64,000 bases of DNA from CAIUPE01 sp046091665 (GCA_046091665.1 JBJTCD010000017.1:1-64000); one strand, 5' to 3'; numbered from the stretch's first letter, positions 14,789 to 25,305 are shown. The notes: generated by a model from the sequence alone, not told the origin. Translations and numbers: made by a program.

Positions 14789-17700
14789 ATGGCACGCGTG
14801 GATCAAGACAGGACCGACATCCTCACCGGATCGTTCGATCCCAAAACGCCACTCGTTCGGGACCCCGGCCTGCCGGCCGCGCAAGGTCTCTATGACCCCT
14901 CCCTTGAGAAAGACTCCTGCGGCGTTGGCTTCGTCGCCGATATGAAGCGCGGCAAGTCCCACGACATTGTCGAAATGGGACTGCAGATCCTTTTGAACCT
15001 CGACCATCGTGGTGCCGTAGGCGCCGACCCGAAGGCGGGCGATGGCTGCGGCATGTTGGTGCAGATCCCTCACAAATTCCTGAGCGAAGAATGCGCGAAG
15101 CTCGGCTTCTCTTTGCCGGAGCCCGGCCATTATGCCGCGGGTCATGTGTTTTTGCCGCGCGATCCGGAAGGCCGCAAATTATGCGAGACGATCATTGAAA
15201 AAGTCGTCGCGGAAGAAGGTCAAATTTTTCTGGGCTGGCGCGATGTGCCTGTTCACACCGCATGCCTCGGCGAAAGCGTGAAGCCGACAGAGCCTATGCA
15301 TCGTCAAATCTTCATCGCGCGCAACAACTCGATCACCGACATCGATACATTCGAGCGTCGTTTGTTCTTGCTGCGCAAAGTGATCTCGAACACGATTTAT
15401 AATCTCAACAATCCGGCAACGGCGGGCTTCTATCCTGTCTCGCTCTCCGCGCGGACACTTGTTTACAAGGGCATGTTGCTCGCCACCCAGCTTGGTGATT
15501 ATTTCCCCGATCTCAAAGACAAGCGTCTTGAGTCAGCGGTTGCGCTTGTACATCAACGGTTTTCAACCAACACATTCCCGACTTGGTCACTCGCGCATCC
15601 TTATCGCATGGTGGCGCATAATGGCGAAATCAATACGCTGCGCGGCAATGTGAACTGGATGGCCGCGCGCCAAGCCTCTGTCGCGTCGCCGCTCTTCGGC
15701 GAGGAAATTTCAAAGCTCTGGCCGATTTCCTATGAAGGACAATCGGACACGGCGTGTTTTGACAATGCACTCGAATTTCTTGTGCAAGGCGGATACTCGC
15801 TCGCGCATGCCGTGATGATGCTGATCCCTGAAGCGTGGGCTGGCAATCCGTTGATGGATGAACAGCGCCGCGCATTCTATGAATATCACGCAGCGTTGAT
15901 GGAACCATGGGACGGCCCTGCAGCCATTGCCTTCACCGATGGTCGCCAGATTGGTGCCACGCTTGATCGCAACGGTTTGCGCCCTGCGCGTTATTATGTG
16001 ACCGATGATGGCCTTGTCGTGATGGCGTCCGAGATGGGTGTGTTGCCGGTTCCGGAAGAAAAGATCGTCACCAAATGGCGTTTGCAACCAGGCAAAATGT
16101 TGCTTGTTGATCTTGAACAAGGCCGCATCGTTTCTGACGAAGAGATCAAGGAGTCGCTTGCGAAAGCGCATCCCTATACAGAGTGGGTTGAAGCGACCCA
16201 GATCGTCTTGGAAGATTTGCGCCCTGTGGAACCGCGTGCCGCACGCACCGATGTGTCCCTGCTCGATCGTCAACAGGCTTTTGGATACACGCAAGAAGAT
16301 TTGAAAATCTTGCTCGAGCCAATGGGCGCGAAGGGTGAAGAAGCGATTGGTTCGATGGGCACGGATACGCCGATCTCCGCGATGTCCGACAAGTCGAAGC
16401 TGCTTTACACTTATTTCAAGCAGAATTTCGCACAGGTGACGAATCCGCCGATCGATCCGATCCGCGAAGAACTCGTGATGTCGCTTGTGTCCTTCATTGG
16501 ACCGCGGCCAAATATTTTTGATCGCGAGGGCAATTCACGTCGCAAGCGGCTTGGAGTGCGCCAACCGATTTTGACAAATGGCGATCTCGAAAAGATCCGC
16601 TGCATCGGCCATTTCGAAGATTCATTCGATACGAAAACACTCGACATCACTTATCCGGTGGAGCAAGGCGAAGCCGGTATGCATGATGCGCTTGAGCGTT
16701 TGTGCGAGCGCGCGGAAGCGGCTGTGAAAGGCCGTTACAACATCATCGTGCTCTCTGATCGCATGATCGGGCCGGATCGCATTCCGTTGCCTGCGCTTCT
16801 CGCGACCGCAGCGGTTCATCATCATTTGATCCGCAAGGGCTTGCGCACTTCTGTGGGTCTGGTTGTTGAAACGGGTGAAGCGCGTGAAGTGCATCACTTC
16901 GCGTGTCTCGCTGGTTATGGTGCGGAAGCGATCAACCCCTATCTCGCTTTTGAAACGCTGCATGCGCTTGCAAAAGACATGGGCTTGAAACTCTCGCCTT
17001 ACGAAATCGAGAAGCATTATATCAAATCCATCGGCAAAGGCATTTTGAAGGTTATGTCCAAAATGGGCATCTCGACCTATCAATCCTATTGTGGCGCGCA
17101 GATTTTCGATGCGATTGGCCTCTCCGATGAATTCATCGCGAAATATTTTGCTGGTACACATTCGCGCATCGGCGGTGTGGGCCTGAATGAAATTTCGCGC
17201 GAAACAGTCACTCGTCATGCGGATGCGTTTGGCACCAATCCGGTGTTGCGTAACGCACTCGATGTCGGCGGCGAATATGCCTATCGCTTGCGCGGTGAAG
17301 CGCATGCTTGGTCACCGCAATCGGTGGCGCTGTTGCAACATGCGGTGCGCGGCAATGCCCAAGATAAATATCGTGACTATGCAAAGCTCCTGAATGATCA
17401 GAGCGAACATTTGCTCACCATTCGCGGGCTCTTCCGCATCAAGTCGGCGGAAGAAGATGGTCGTAAGCCCGTGCCGTTGGAAGAAGTTGAATCCGCAAAG
17501 GACATCGTCAAGCGTTTTGCGACGGGTGCGATGTCATTCGGTTCGATCTCGCGTGAAGCGCATACAACGCTTGCGGTGGCGATGAATCGCATCGGTGGCA
17601 AATCAAATACAGGTGAAGGCGGCGAAGAATCGGATCGCTTCAAGCCTTTGCCGAATGGTGACTCAATGCGCTCGGCAATCAAGCAAGTGGCATCCGGTCG

Positions 17701-19468
17701 CTTCGGCGTGACGACGGAATATCTCGTCAATTCCGACATGATTCAAATCAAGATGGCGCAAGGCGCGAAGCCCGGCGAAGGCGGTCAATTGCCGGGTCAC
17801 AAAGTCGACTCGACGATTGCCAAAGTGCGTCACTCGACCCCGGGCGTCGGCTTGATCTCGCCTCCGCCGCATCATGACATCTATTCGATCGAAGATTTAG
17901 CGCAGCTGATTTACGATCTGAAAAATGTGAACCCTTCGGCGAATGTATCGGTAAAGCTCGTTTCCGAGATCGGCGTCGGTACTGTGGCTGCGGGCGTTTC
18001 AAAAGCGCGCGCGGATCATGTGACGATTTCAGGTTTTGAAGGCGGCACGGGTGCGTCACCCCTCACCTCGATCAAACATGCCGGTTCACCTTGGGAAATC
18101 GGCTTGGCCGAAACGCATCAAACGCTTGTGCTCAATAATTTGCGCTCGCGCATCGCGGTGCAAGTTGATGGCGGCATTCGCACGGGTCGTGACGTTGTCG
18201 TCGGCGCGCTTTTGGGAGCGGACGAATTCGGTTTCGCCACGGCACCTTTGATCGCAGCAGGCTGCATCATGATGCGCAAATGTCATTTGAACACTTGCCC
18301 TGTGGGTGTTGCAACGCAGGATCCTGTTTTGCGTAAGCGTTTTGTTGGTCAGCCCGAACATGTGATCAATTTCTTCTTCTTTGTCGCCGAAGAAGTGCGC
18401 GAGATCATGGCGGCGCTTGGCTATCGTAAATTCGATGAAATGGTTGGCCAGATGCAGATGCTTGATCGTGATCGTGCGATTTCGCATTGGAAGGCCAATG
18501 GTCTTGATTTCTCAAAACTCTTCTCCAAGCCGCGTGCGGCGAAGGCTGAAGACATTCATCATTCAGCGACGCAAGACCATCATCTCGAAACAATTCTTGA
18601 TCGCACTCTGATTGAGAAGTCGACGGATGCGCTTGAATCGAAAAAGAAGGTTTCAATCGAAGCGACAATCAAGAGCCTCAATCGTACAACGGGCGCGATG
18701 CTCTCGGGTGAAGTGGCGAAGCGCTATGGCCATAAAGGTATGCCAGATGACACGATCCATGTGAAACTCAATGGCACGGCGGGCCAGAGCTTCGGCGCTT
18801 GGGTTGCACGCGGCATCACGCTTGAGCTTGAAGGCGAAGCGAATGACTATGTCGGCAAAGGCCTCTCAGGCGGTCGCTTGATTGTTTATCCGTCTAAGAA
18901 CGCGAAGAAAATTGTACCGGAAGAATCAATCATCGTCGGCAACACGGTTCTTTATGGCGCGATCTCGGGCGAATGTTATTTCCGTGGCGTCGCTGGTGAA
19001 CGTTTCGCCGTCCGCAACTCCGGCGCGATTGCCGTTGTTGAAGGCACTGGCGATCATGGCTGCGAATATATGACCGGTGGTATTGTTGTAGTGCTTGGCA
19101 AAACGGGGCGTAATTTCGCAGCCGGCATGTCGGGCGGCGTCGCCTATGTGCTCGATGAAGATGATACATTCAGCAAGCGTTGCAATCTTTCAATGGTCGA
19201 ACTTGAAACAGTTCAGCCAGAAGAAAAGAACGCGACTGAACCTTTCGAGCTCATGGCGCATATGACGCGACAAGATGCGGAACGTTTGAAGCTCCTCATC
19301 GAAAATCACGAGCGCCACACGGGTTCGACGCGCGCGCGCATGATTCTTGATAATTGGGCGAACTATCGCGGCAAATTCAAGAAGGTCATGCCAACAGAAT
19401 ATCGTCGTGCATTGCGTGAATTGATGGCCGAAAACGAGAACCGTCCTTTGGCGGTTGCGGGAGAATAA
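14789..19468 (+). CDS. gltB: Glutamate synthase large subunit
   Basis: A 1559-residue NADPH-GOGAT alpha subunit. It carries a short propeptide before the class II amidotransferase nucleophile Cys in KDSCGVGFVADM (about residue 44), the central domain, the FMN-binding synthase domain with SFGSISREAHTTLAVAMNRI and GEGGEESDR, the 3Fe-4S cluster ligands in MRKCHLNTCPVGVATQ near residue 1165, and the C-terminal glutamate-synthase beta-helix (GLSGGRLIVYP, GERFAVRNSGAIAVVEG). Together with GltD it makes two glutamates from glutamine and 2-oxoglutarate. ATG 14789 follows CAGGAG; TTG 14771 is rejected. gltD starts 1 nt after the stop. Confidence 0.97.
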   Translation: MARVDQDRTDILTGSFDPKTPLVRDPGLPAAQGLYDPSLEKDSCGVGFVADMKRGKSHDIVEMGLQILLNLDHRGAVGADPKAGDGCGMLVQIPHKFLSEECAKLGFSLPEPGHYAAGHVFLPRDPEGRKLCETIIEKVVAEEGQIFLGWRDVPVHTACLGESVKPTEPMHRQIFIARNNSITDIDTFERRLFLLRKVISNTIYNLNNPATAGFYPVSLSARTLVYKGMLLATQLGDYFPDLKDKRLESAVALVHQRFSTNTFPTWSLAHPYRMVAHNGEINTLRGNVNWMAARQASVASPLFGEEISKLWPISYEGQSDTACFDNALEFLVQGGYSLAHAVMMLIPEAWAGNPLMDEQRRAFYEYHAALMEPWDGPAAIAFTDGRQIGATLDRNGLRPARYYVTDDGLVVMASEMGVLPVPEEKIVTKWRLQPGKMLLVDLEQGRIVSDEEIKESLAKAHPYTEWVEATQIVLEDLRPVEPRAARTDVSLLDRQQAFGYTQEDLKILLEPMGAKGEEAIGSMGTDTPISAMSDKSKLLYTYFKQNFAQVTNPPIDPIREELVMSLVSFIGPRPNIFDREGNSRRKRLGVRQPILTNGDLEKIRCIGHFEDSFDTKTLDITYPVEQGEAGMHDALERLCERAEAAVKGRYNIIVLSDRMIGPDRIPLPALLATAAVHHHLIRKGLRTSVGLVVETGEAREVHHFACLAGYGAEAINPYLAFETLHALAKDMGLKLSPYEIEKHYIKSIGKGILKVMSKMGISTYQSYCGAQIFDAIGLSDEFIAKYFAGTHSRIGGVGLNEISRETVTRHADAFGTNPVLRNALDVGGEYAYRLRGEAHAWSPQSVALLQHAVRGNAQDKYRDYAKLLNDQSEHLLTIRGLFRIKSAEEDGRKPVPLEEVESAKDIVKRFATGAMSFGSISREAHTTLAVAMNRIGGKSNTGEGGEESDRFKPLPNGDSMRSAIKQVASGRFGVTTEYLVNSDMIQIKMAQGAKPGEGGQLPGHKVDSTIAKVRHSTPGVGLISPPPHHDIYSIEDLAQLIYDLKNVNPSANVSVKLVSEIGVGTVAAGVSKARADHVTISGFEGGTGASPLTSIKHAGSPWEIGLAETHQTLVLNNLRSRIAVQVDGGIRTGRDVVVGALLGADEFGFATAPLIAAGCIMMRKCHLNTCPVGVATQDPVLRKRFVGQPEHVINFFFFVAEEVREIMAALGYRKFDEMVGQMQMLDRDRAISHWKANGLDFSKLFSKPRAAKAEDIHHSATQDHHLETILDRTLIEKSTDALESKKKVSIEATIKSLNRTTGAMLSGEVAKRYGHKGMPDDTIHVKLNGTAGQSFGAWVARGITLELEGEANDYVGKGLSGGRLIVYPSKNAKKIVPEESIIVGNTVLYGAISGECYFRGVAGERFAVRNSGAIAVVEGTGDHGCEYMTGGIVVVLGKTGRNFAAGMSGGVAYVLDEDDTFSKRCNLSMVELETVQPEEKNATEPFELMAHMTRQDAERLKLLIENHERHTGSTRARMILDNWANYRGKFKKVMPTEYRRALRELMAENENRPLAVAGE

Positions 19469-19469
19469 G

Positions 19470-20888
19470 ATGGGCAAGGTCACTGGATTTCTTGAGATTG
19501 ATCGTCGCGACCGTAAATATGGTCCGGCTGCCGACCGCATCCGCAATTACAAAGAATTTGTGATCCCGCTTTCAGAAGAAGCGACACGCGATCAAGCCGC
19601 GCGGTGCATGAATTGCGGCATTCCATATTGCCATAATGGGTGTCCGGTGAATAACCAGATTCCCGATTGGAACGATCTTGTCTATCAAGGTGATTGGGAA
19701 GAGGCTTCGCGCAATCTTCATTCGACCAATAATTTTCCGGAATTCACGGGTCGTGTGTGCCCTGCGCCTTGCGAAGCGAGCTGCACACTGAATTTGAATG
19801 ATCAACCTGTAACGATCAAAACCATCGAATGCGCGATTGTCGATCGCGCTTTTGCTGAAGGCTGGGTCAATGCCGAACCTGCACCACGCTTAACCGGGAA
19901 GCGTGTCGCGATTGTGGGTTCAGGTCCCGCAGGTCTTGCCGCCGCGCAGCAACTCGCGCGCGCTGGTCATGAAGTTCATGTATTTGAAAAAAATGGAAAG
20001 CCCGGCGGATTGCTACGTTATGGCATTCCTGATTTCAAAATGGAAAAACATCTGATTGATCGTCGCGTGAAGCAGATGGAAGCCGAAGGCGTTGTGTTCC
20101 ATTGCGGCGTTCACATTGGCAAAGACAAAGCGATTGCCGATCTCACTTCCGCTTATGATGCGGTGGTGCTTGCGGGGGGCGCAGAAAAGCCGCGCGATCT
20201 TCCGGTGCCGGGGCGCGATCTTTCGGGCATTCATTTTGCAATGGATTTTCTTCCGCAACAAAATCGTCGCGTTGGCCATGAACACTTGAAGTCGAATATG
20301 CCGATTATTGCCAATGGCAAGCATGTTGTTGTGATTGGTGGTGGTGACACGGGTTCTGATTGTATAGGCACATCGGTGCGCCAAGGCGCGCTCTCGGTGA
20401 CGCAGATTGAAATCATGACCAAACCCCCAGAGAAGGAAGATAAACTTCTCACATGGCCGAATTGGCCGATGAAGCTCAGAACCTCTTCAAGCCATGAAGA
20501 AGGTGCTGAACGTGATTTCGCCGTGAACACGGTTTCATTTGATGGTGAAGACGGCAAAGTCACTTCGCTCACTTGCGTGCGTGTCGATGATAAATTCCAA
20601 CCGATCCCCGGCACGGAATTTCAACTACGCGCGGATCTTGTGTTCTTGGCCATGGGATTTGTTTCACCCGTGCAAAACGGCATGGTGAAAGAACTAGGCG
20701 CCAAGCTTGATGCGCGTGGCAATGTTGCTGCCGATACGGTTGCTTATAAGACCAGCGTCGAAAAGGTCTTTGCCTGTGGAGATATGCGTCGTGGTCAATC
20801 GCTGGTCGTTTGGGCCATTCGTGAAGGCCGTCAGGCTGCTCATGCGGTTGATAAGCATTTGATGGGCACAACCACGCTGCCGCGTTGA
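19470..20888 (+). CDS. gltD: Glutamate synthase small subunit
   Basis: A 472-residue GOGAT beta subunit that passes electrons from NADPH through FAD and two 4Fe-4S clusters to GltB. Cysteine motifs CMNCGIPYCHNGCPVNNQIP near residue 45 and CPAPCEASCTLN near 95 bind the clusters; GSGPAGLAAAQQLARAGHEV near 150 is the FAD dinucleotide fold and VVIGGGDTGSDCIG near 290 the NADPH fold; AMGFVSP and FACGDMRRGQSLVVWAI lie at the C-terminus. The start is set by GGGAG overlapping the gltB end. Confidence 0.97.
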   Translation: MGKVTGFLEIDRRDRKYGPAADRIRNYKEFVIPLSEEATRDQAARCMNCGIPYCHNGCPVNNQIPDWNDLVYQGDWEEASRNLHSTNNFPEFTGRVCPAPCEASCTLNLNDQPVTIKTIECAIVDRAFAEGWVNAEPAPRLTGKRVAIVGSGPAGLAAAQQLARAGHEVHVFEKNGKPGGLLRYGIPDFKMEKHLIDRRVKQMEAEGVVFHCGVHIGKDKAIADLTSAYDAVVLAGGAEKPRDLPVPGRDLSGIHFAMDFLPQQNRRVGHEHLKSNMPIIANGKHVVVIGGGDTGSDCIGTSVRQGALSVTQIEIMTKPPEKEDKLLTWPNWPMKLRTSSSHEEGAERDFAVNTVSFDGEDGKVTSLTCVRVDDKFQPIPGTEFQLRADLVFLAMGFVSPVQNGMVKELGAKLDARGNVAADTVAYKTSVEKVFACGDMRRGQSLVVWAIREGRQAAHAVDKHLMGTTTLPR

Positions 20889-20901
20889 GCGATGTAGGCG
20901 C

Positions 20902-22131
20902 TCAATTCACTTTGAGCGCTTCGAGCACCCGGCGGTTGGGATACCCATCCGGTCGCAAGCCCGCACGCTCTTGAAAATCACGCAGCGCTTCTCTCGTGCG
21001 CGAACCAATACGGCCATCGGCTTTACCGACATCATAGCCAAGGCGCGTCAAAGCGCGTTGCAATTCAATCCGTTGCGAAAAAGCCAAAAGCTGATCCTCA
21101 GTGGGCCATGCTGCCTGAATGCGTGATCCACCATTGAGAAGATCACCAAGATTTGCAACGCCAAGCGCGTAAGCATCAGACGCATTGTAGCGTTTGATGA
21201 CGTTGAAATTCGATGTCACAAGAAAAATCGGACCATCGGCGCCCGCAGGATAAAACACGCTACCCTGTCCATCTTGCGGCAAAGCCTGCCCATCGGCACG
21301 CGTCACACCACGCGCGCGCCATTCGGCAAATGATGCATCATGCACACGATAATCAAACCCTTTTGGCAGCGCGACTTCAAAGCCCCAAGGCTGGCCCGAG
21401 CGCCAGCCATTCTCTTTCAAATAATTCGCCGTTGACGCAAGCGCATCGGGAACCGATTTCCAAATGTCTTTATGACCGTCGCCATCGAAATCTTCTGCAA
21501 AGCGCCAGAAAGATGAAGGCATGAATTGCGTCTGCCCCATCGCGCCCGCCCAAGAGCCTTTGAAATCTGCGCGCGCAACGTGACGCTCTTCAAGAATGCG
21601 CAAAGCATTGATCAACTCATCGCGAAAATACGTGCCGCGATAACCGATGGAGGCTAAAGTGACGAGGGAGCGAATAACGTCTTTACCCCCCGTGTAGCTT
21701 CCGAAATTCGTCTCCATCCCCCACACACCGAGGATCACTGAGCGATCAACGCCATAGCGCGCTTCAACAGCTGAAACCGCTTGCTCATAGTCACGCATGA
21801 CGCGTTGGCCGCGCTCAAGTCGGGCGGATGACGTCGCATTCGCGAGATAATCCCAGATGGGTTTTACAAATTCCGATTGTTTCTTGGTGAGAGCAATCAC
21901 CTCGGCATCGGGGGTCATATTTTTGAACGCCGCGTCGAATGTGGCGCGCGACACGCCCCGCGCCCGCGCCTGCGGCCACAACCGCTCGATAAAGCCTGAA
22001 AAGCGGTCATTTTTCTTTGCTGATGATTTTACCTGAAGCGACACCTCGGACTTGGAAGGCCCCGCGAAAACCGCCGGGCTTGCTGCGATCAAGCCCGCAA
22101 CCACTGCAAAAAAGAGAGAAATCCGCCGCAT
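20902..22131 (-). CDS. Lytic murein transglycosylase, MltB family with PG-binding domain
   Basis: A 409-residue periplasmic enzyme. Signal peptide (RRISLFFAVVAGLIAASPAVFA), then an SLT_2/MltB catalytic domain: YGVDRSVILGVWGMETNFGS near residue 135 with the catalytic Glu in GMETNFG, GSWAGAMGQTQFMPSSF near 205 and FDGDGHKDIW near 225. The C-terminal ~60 residues are a peptidoglycan-binding domain (LQRALTRLGYDVGKADGRIG). It cleaves glycan strands to 1,6-anhydromuramyl products. A GTG three bases upstream of the chosen ATG is an alternative start. Convergent with gltD. Confidence 0.92.
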   Translation of the reverse strand: MRRISLFFAVVAGLIAASPAVFAGPSKSEVSLQVKSSAKKNDRFSGFIERLWPQARARGVSRATFDAAFKNMTPDAEVIALTKKQSEFVKPIWDYLANATSSARLERGQRVMRDYEQAVSAVEARYGVDRSVILGVWGMETNFGSYTGGKDVIRSLVTLASIGYRGTYFRDELINALRILEERHVARADFKGSWAGAMGQTQFMPSSFWRFAEDFDGDGHKDIWKSVPDALASTANYLKENGWRSGQPWGFEVALPKGFDYRVHDASFAEWRARGVTRADGQALPQDGQGSVFYPAGADGPIFLVTSNFNVIKRYNASDAYALGVANLGDLLNGGSRIQAAWPTEDQLLAFSQRIELQRALTRLGYDVGKADGRIGSRTREALRDFQERAGLRPDGYPNRRVLEALKVN

Positions 22132-22310
22132 CACTGTCCGATCCCGATGAGTTTCGCTCCCAATCTCAAGTGATTTGGTTAAATTTTATTGACCATTTAG
22201 CCCTCTTTTCTCAAAGGCTGGGAACGATTTTGGTTTTCGGACCATTTTTGCTAGGAGAAAACCGTGAATAGTCTCTGGCGTCGCTCAGTCATAACCGGAA
22301 CAGATCAGGC

Positions 22311-23177
22311 ATGAAACCAATCCGCAAGGCCGTCTTCCCCGTCGCTGGTCTCGGCACGCGGTTTCTGCCCGCCACGAAAACCATTCCCAAAGAAATGTTG
22401 CCGGTCGTCGATAAGCCGGTCATTCAGCATGTTGTTGAAGAAGCGCGCGCGGCGGGTATTGAACATTTCATCTTTGTCACCGGACGCGGCAAAGGCGCTA
22501 TCGAAGATCATTTCGATCACGTCTTTGAATTGAATGCGACACTTCAACAACGCGGCCGCGATACTGATCTCGCACGGTTGAAAGAGAATACACCGCTTGC
22601 CGGTTGCACGAGCTTCACGCGGCAGCAGGAACCTCTGGGTCTTGGTCATGCTGTGTGGTGTGCGCGTGATCTTGTTGGCGATGAACCTTTCGCCGTGCTC
22701 TTGCCCGATATGTTGCATGAGGGCACAACACCTTGTCTCGCTGACATGATTAAAGAACAGGCGGATCATGGCGGTCAGGTGATAGCGGCCTATGAAGTGC
22801 CTAACCACGAAACACATCGTTATGGCATTCTCGATCTTCACGGTGAGACGAAAGGAACGCCGCGCATTCATGCGATGATTGAAAAGCCGCAAAAGGGCAA
22901 AGCGCCATCGAATTTTGCAATCTCGGGGCGTTATATTCTATCGCCCGAGATTTTTGATGTTCTTGAACACCAGCCGCGTGGTGCGGGCGGTGAGATTCAG
23001 CTCACCGATGCGATGGTGACACTGATGAATACCATGCCCTATCATGCGCATCTCTTTCGCGGCCGCGTTTTTGATACCGGACACCAATTGGGGTTTTTAA
23101 CTGCCAATATTGCTTATGCGCTGAAGCGGCCTGATATCGGGCAAGAATTGCGCACCATCATTAAAGAGTTAATGTAG
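22311..23177 (+). CDS. galU: UTP-glucose-1-phosphate uridylyltransferase
   Basis: A 288-residue nucleotidyltransferase making UDP-glucose for polysaccharides and lipids. The N-terminal nucleotide-binding signature is PVAGLGTRFLPATKTIPKEM with the catalytic Lys/Arg, followed by KPVIQHVVEEA, the QQEPLGLGHAVWCARDL uridine-binding loop near residue 105, PFAVLLPDM near 124 with the metal Asp, and IEKPQKGKAPSNFAISGRYIL near 185. Length fits the family. The KdsD-type isomerase gene follows by 4 nt, linking UDP-sugar and Kdo supply to envelope synthesis. Confidence 0.95.
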   Translation: MKPIRKAVFPVAGLGTRFLPATKTIPKEMLPVVDKPVIQHVVEEARAAGIEHFIFVTGRGKGAIEDHFDHVFELNATLQQRGRDTDLARLKENTPLAGCTSFTRQQEPLGLGHAVWCARDLVGDEPFAVLLPDMLHEGTTPCLADMIKEQADHGGQVIAAYEVPNHETHRYGILDLHGETKGTPRIHAMIEKPQKGKAPSNFAISGRYILSPEIFDVLEHQPRGAGGEIQLTDAMVTLMNTMPYHAHLFRGRVFDTGHQLGFLTANIAYALKRPDIGQELRTIIKELM

Positions 23178-23181
23178 CTTC

Positions 23182-24165
23182 ATGACGCTTTCGAATTCTG
23201 ATCATCCCGCTCTCGCCTCGGCACTTCGAACCATCGCCACAGAAGGCGAAGGTCTATCGCATCTCGCTGAAGCTTTGCGCGGTTCACTTGGCGGCGCTTT
23301 TACGCAAGTGATTGATAAAATCATCGCCGCACAGGGCCGCGTGATTGTTTCAGGTATGGGCAAATCAGGCCATGTCGGTCGCAAGATTGCCGCGACACTC
23401 GCGTCAACAGGAACGCCTGCGCATTTCGTTCATCCGAGTGAAGCGAGCCATGGCGATCTCGGCATGATTCAGGATGATGATATCATCATCGCCATGTCGT
23501 GGTCTGGCGAATCTGTAGAACTTGCCGATCTCGTCGCCTATGCCAATCGATTCAATGTCACTCTGATTGCACTAACATCCAATGCTGAAAGCGCACTTGG
23601 AAAGGGCGCTGACATCTGCCTCACTTTGCCTAAGGCCAAAGAAGCCTGCCCGAATGGTTTGGCGCCAACAACATCAACCACAATGCAGCTCGCGATGGGT
23701 GATGCGATTGCGATTGCGCTGCTTGAAAGCCGCGGCTTCACATCGAATGATTTCCGCCGCTATCATCCCGGTGGAAAGCTTGGCGCGCAATTGCGTCAAG
23801 TGCGTGCGATCATGCATACAGGTGATCGTCTTCCGCTTGCAAAGCCAAATGACACTATGGCCGATGCGGTTGTGACGATCAGCTCAAAAGGTTTTGGTTG
23901 TGTCTTGGTGATTGATGCGCAAGGGCAACTTGCCGGTCTTGTCACCGATGGTGACTTGCGTCGCCATATGTCACCCGATCTATTGAGCCGTTCGGTGGAA
24001 TCGGTGATGACACGGAATCCGAAAACAGTGCCGCCCGAAACACTTGTCGCCGAAGCACTTGAAATTATGGAAAGCCGAAAGATCAGCGCCTTGGTGGTAC
24101 TTGAAAATCAAAAACCTGTCGGGCTGATCCATCTCTTAGATTTATTGCGCATCGGTGCGGCTTAG
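23182..24165 (+). CDS. kdsD: KpsF/GutQ-family D-arabinose-5-phosphate isomerase
   Basis: A 327-residue protein with a sugar isomerase (SIS) domain (VIVSGMGKSGHVGRKIAATL near residue 54, HPSEASHGDLGMI near 87, SWSGES near 107) and two CBS domains (about 205-265 and 275-327; LVTDGDLRRHM and SVMTRNPKTVPPETLVAEAL). It converts ribulose-5-phosphate to arabinose-5-phosphate, the first step of Kdo synthesis for lipopolysaccharide. The conserved His in RRYHPGGKLGAQL is present. Co-directional with galU and almost touching it; convergent with hemH. Confidence 0.92.
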   Translation: MTLSNSDHPALASALRTIATEGEGLSHLAEALRGSLGGAFTQVIDKIIAAQGRVIVSGMGKSGHVGRKIAATLASTGTPAHFVHPSEASHGDLGMIQDDDIIIAMSWSGESVELADLVAYANRFNVTLIALTSNAESALGKGADICLTLPKAKEACPNGLAPTTSTTMQLAMGDAIAIALLESRGFTSNDFRRYHPGGKLGAQLRQVRAIMHTGDRLPLAKPNDTMADAVVTISSKGFGCVLVIDAQGQLAGLVTDGDLRRHMSPDLLSRSVESVMTRNPKTVPPETLVAEALEIMESRKISALVVLENQKPVGLIHLLDLLRIGAA

Positions 24166-24169
24166 AAAA

Positions 24170-25231
24170 TCAAATCCAACCTTGCAATTCACGCAAAACA
24201 ACGGATTGGATGACGTCCAATCCTTCATCTGAATCATTCAGACACGGCACATAGGCGAATTTCTCGCCGCCATGATGCATGAAATGCTCACGGTTTTCGC
24301 CTTCGATTTCTTCGAGTGTTTCGAGACAATCAGCCGAGAAGCCCGGTGCAATCACCATCACTTTCTTGATGCCTTTTTCAGGCAACTCGCCCATCGTATC
24401 GATGAGATAGGGTTTCAACCATTCTTCATTGCCAAAACGCGATTGGAAGCAAACCATAAATTTTTCTTTTGGTAATTGCAGCGCTTCGCGCAACAACCGT
24501 CCCGTTTTCATGCATTGGCAATGATAGGGATCACCTTTGAGCAGATAAGATTCTGGTACACCATGGAATGAGGCGACGATCATATCCGGCTCAAAATCAA
24601 TTTCCGCTTTTTTCGCTTGAATGGTTTTGGCGAGCGCATCAATATAAACAGGATCATCATGCCAAGGTGGTGCGACACGGATTGCCGGTTGCCACCGCAT
24701 CTCCATCAAGGATTGAAAGGCTTTGTCACATGCGGTTGCTGACGTTGCCGCGCAGGATTGCGGATAAAGCGGCACGAGGAGAATGCGATCACATCCTGCA
24801 GCTTGCAAGGCTTTCAAACGCTCGGGCGTTGAAGGATTGCCATAGCGCATACCCCAATCAACAATGATGCGGTCATCCATCATTGATAATTTGCCCGCAA
24901 GCTTTTCGGCTTGTGAACGGCTGATCGTTTTCAGCGGGCTTTCGTTCAGCTCTTTGTTCCAGATCGAATCATAGTCCTTACCTTTACGGCCAGGACGCAC
25001 CGTCAAAATGATCAGATTCAGAATCGGCCACCACAAAAGGCGCGGCACTTCGATCACGCGGCGATCGGAGAGAAATTCTTTGAGATAACGCCGCATCGAC
25101 CAATAGTCGGTTGCATCGGGTGTGCCGAGATTGAGAAGCAAAACGCCGATCTTGCCCGCATTGACCTTCGGATGATCAGAAGGCAGGCGGATGTCCGCAC
25201 GGCGGGCGGCGGGGCGGAACATCGCGGTCAT
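24170..25231 (-). CDS. hemH: Ferrochelatase
   Basis: A 353-residue ferrochelatase that inserts Fe2+ into protoporphyrin IX in the last step of heme synthesis. Visible: GVLLLNLGTPDATDYW near residue 30, VDWGMRYGNPST near 125, LLVPLYPQSCAATSATACDK near 150, the catalytic His in ASFHGVPESYLLKGDPYHCQC near 213, and CFQSRFGNEEWLKPY near 258 with the paired Glu. ATG 25231 follows AGAGG; TTG 25237 and ATG 25222 are alternatives. A 17-nt-spaced inverted repeat lies about 75 bp upstream (25306-25338). Confidence 0.95.
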   Translation of the reverse strand: MTAMFRPAARRADIRLPSDHPKVNAGKIGVLLLNLGTPDATDYWSMRRYLKEFLSDRRVIEVPRLLWWPILNLIILTVRPGRKGKDYDSIWNKELNESPLKTISRSQAEKLAGKLSMMDDRIIVDWGMRYGNPSTPERLKALQAAGCDRILLVPLYPQSCAATSATACDKAFQSLMEMRWQPAIRVAPPWHDDPVYIDALAKTIQAKKAEIDFEPDMIVASFHGVPESYLLKGDPYHCQCMKTGRLLREALQLPKEKFMVCFQSRFGNEEWLKPYLIDTMGELPEKGIKKVMVIAPGFSADCLETLEEIEGENREHFMHHGGEKFAYVPCLNDSDEGLDVIQSVVLRELQGWI

Positions 25232-25305
25232 CAGCAAGCCTCTTTCAAAGATCCAATGGCAAGATTACGATCCATAAAGCGTCCCGGATTGCGGGAGAAG
25301 CCTAA

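Noticed and set aside
16622..17305. 227-residue ORF antisense to gltB
   Set aside because: Shadow of a strongly conserved gene; Cys/His/Arg-rich composition without motifs.
22305..22892. 195-residue ORF antisense to galU
   Set aside because: Shadow of galU; no recognisable motif or start signal.
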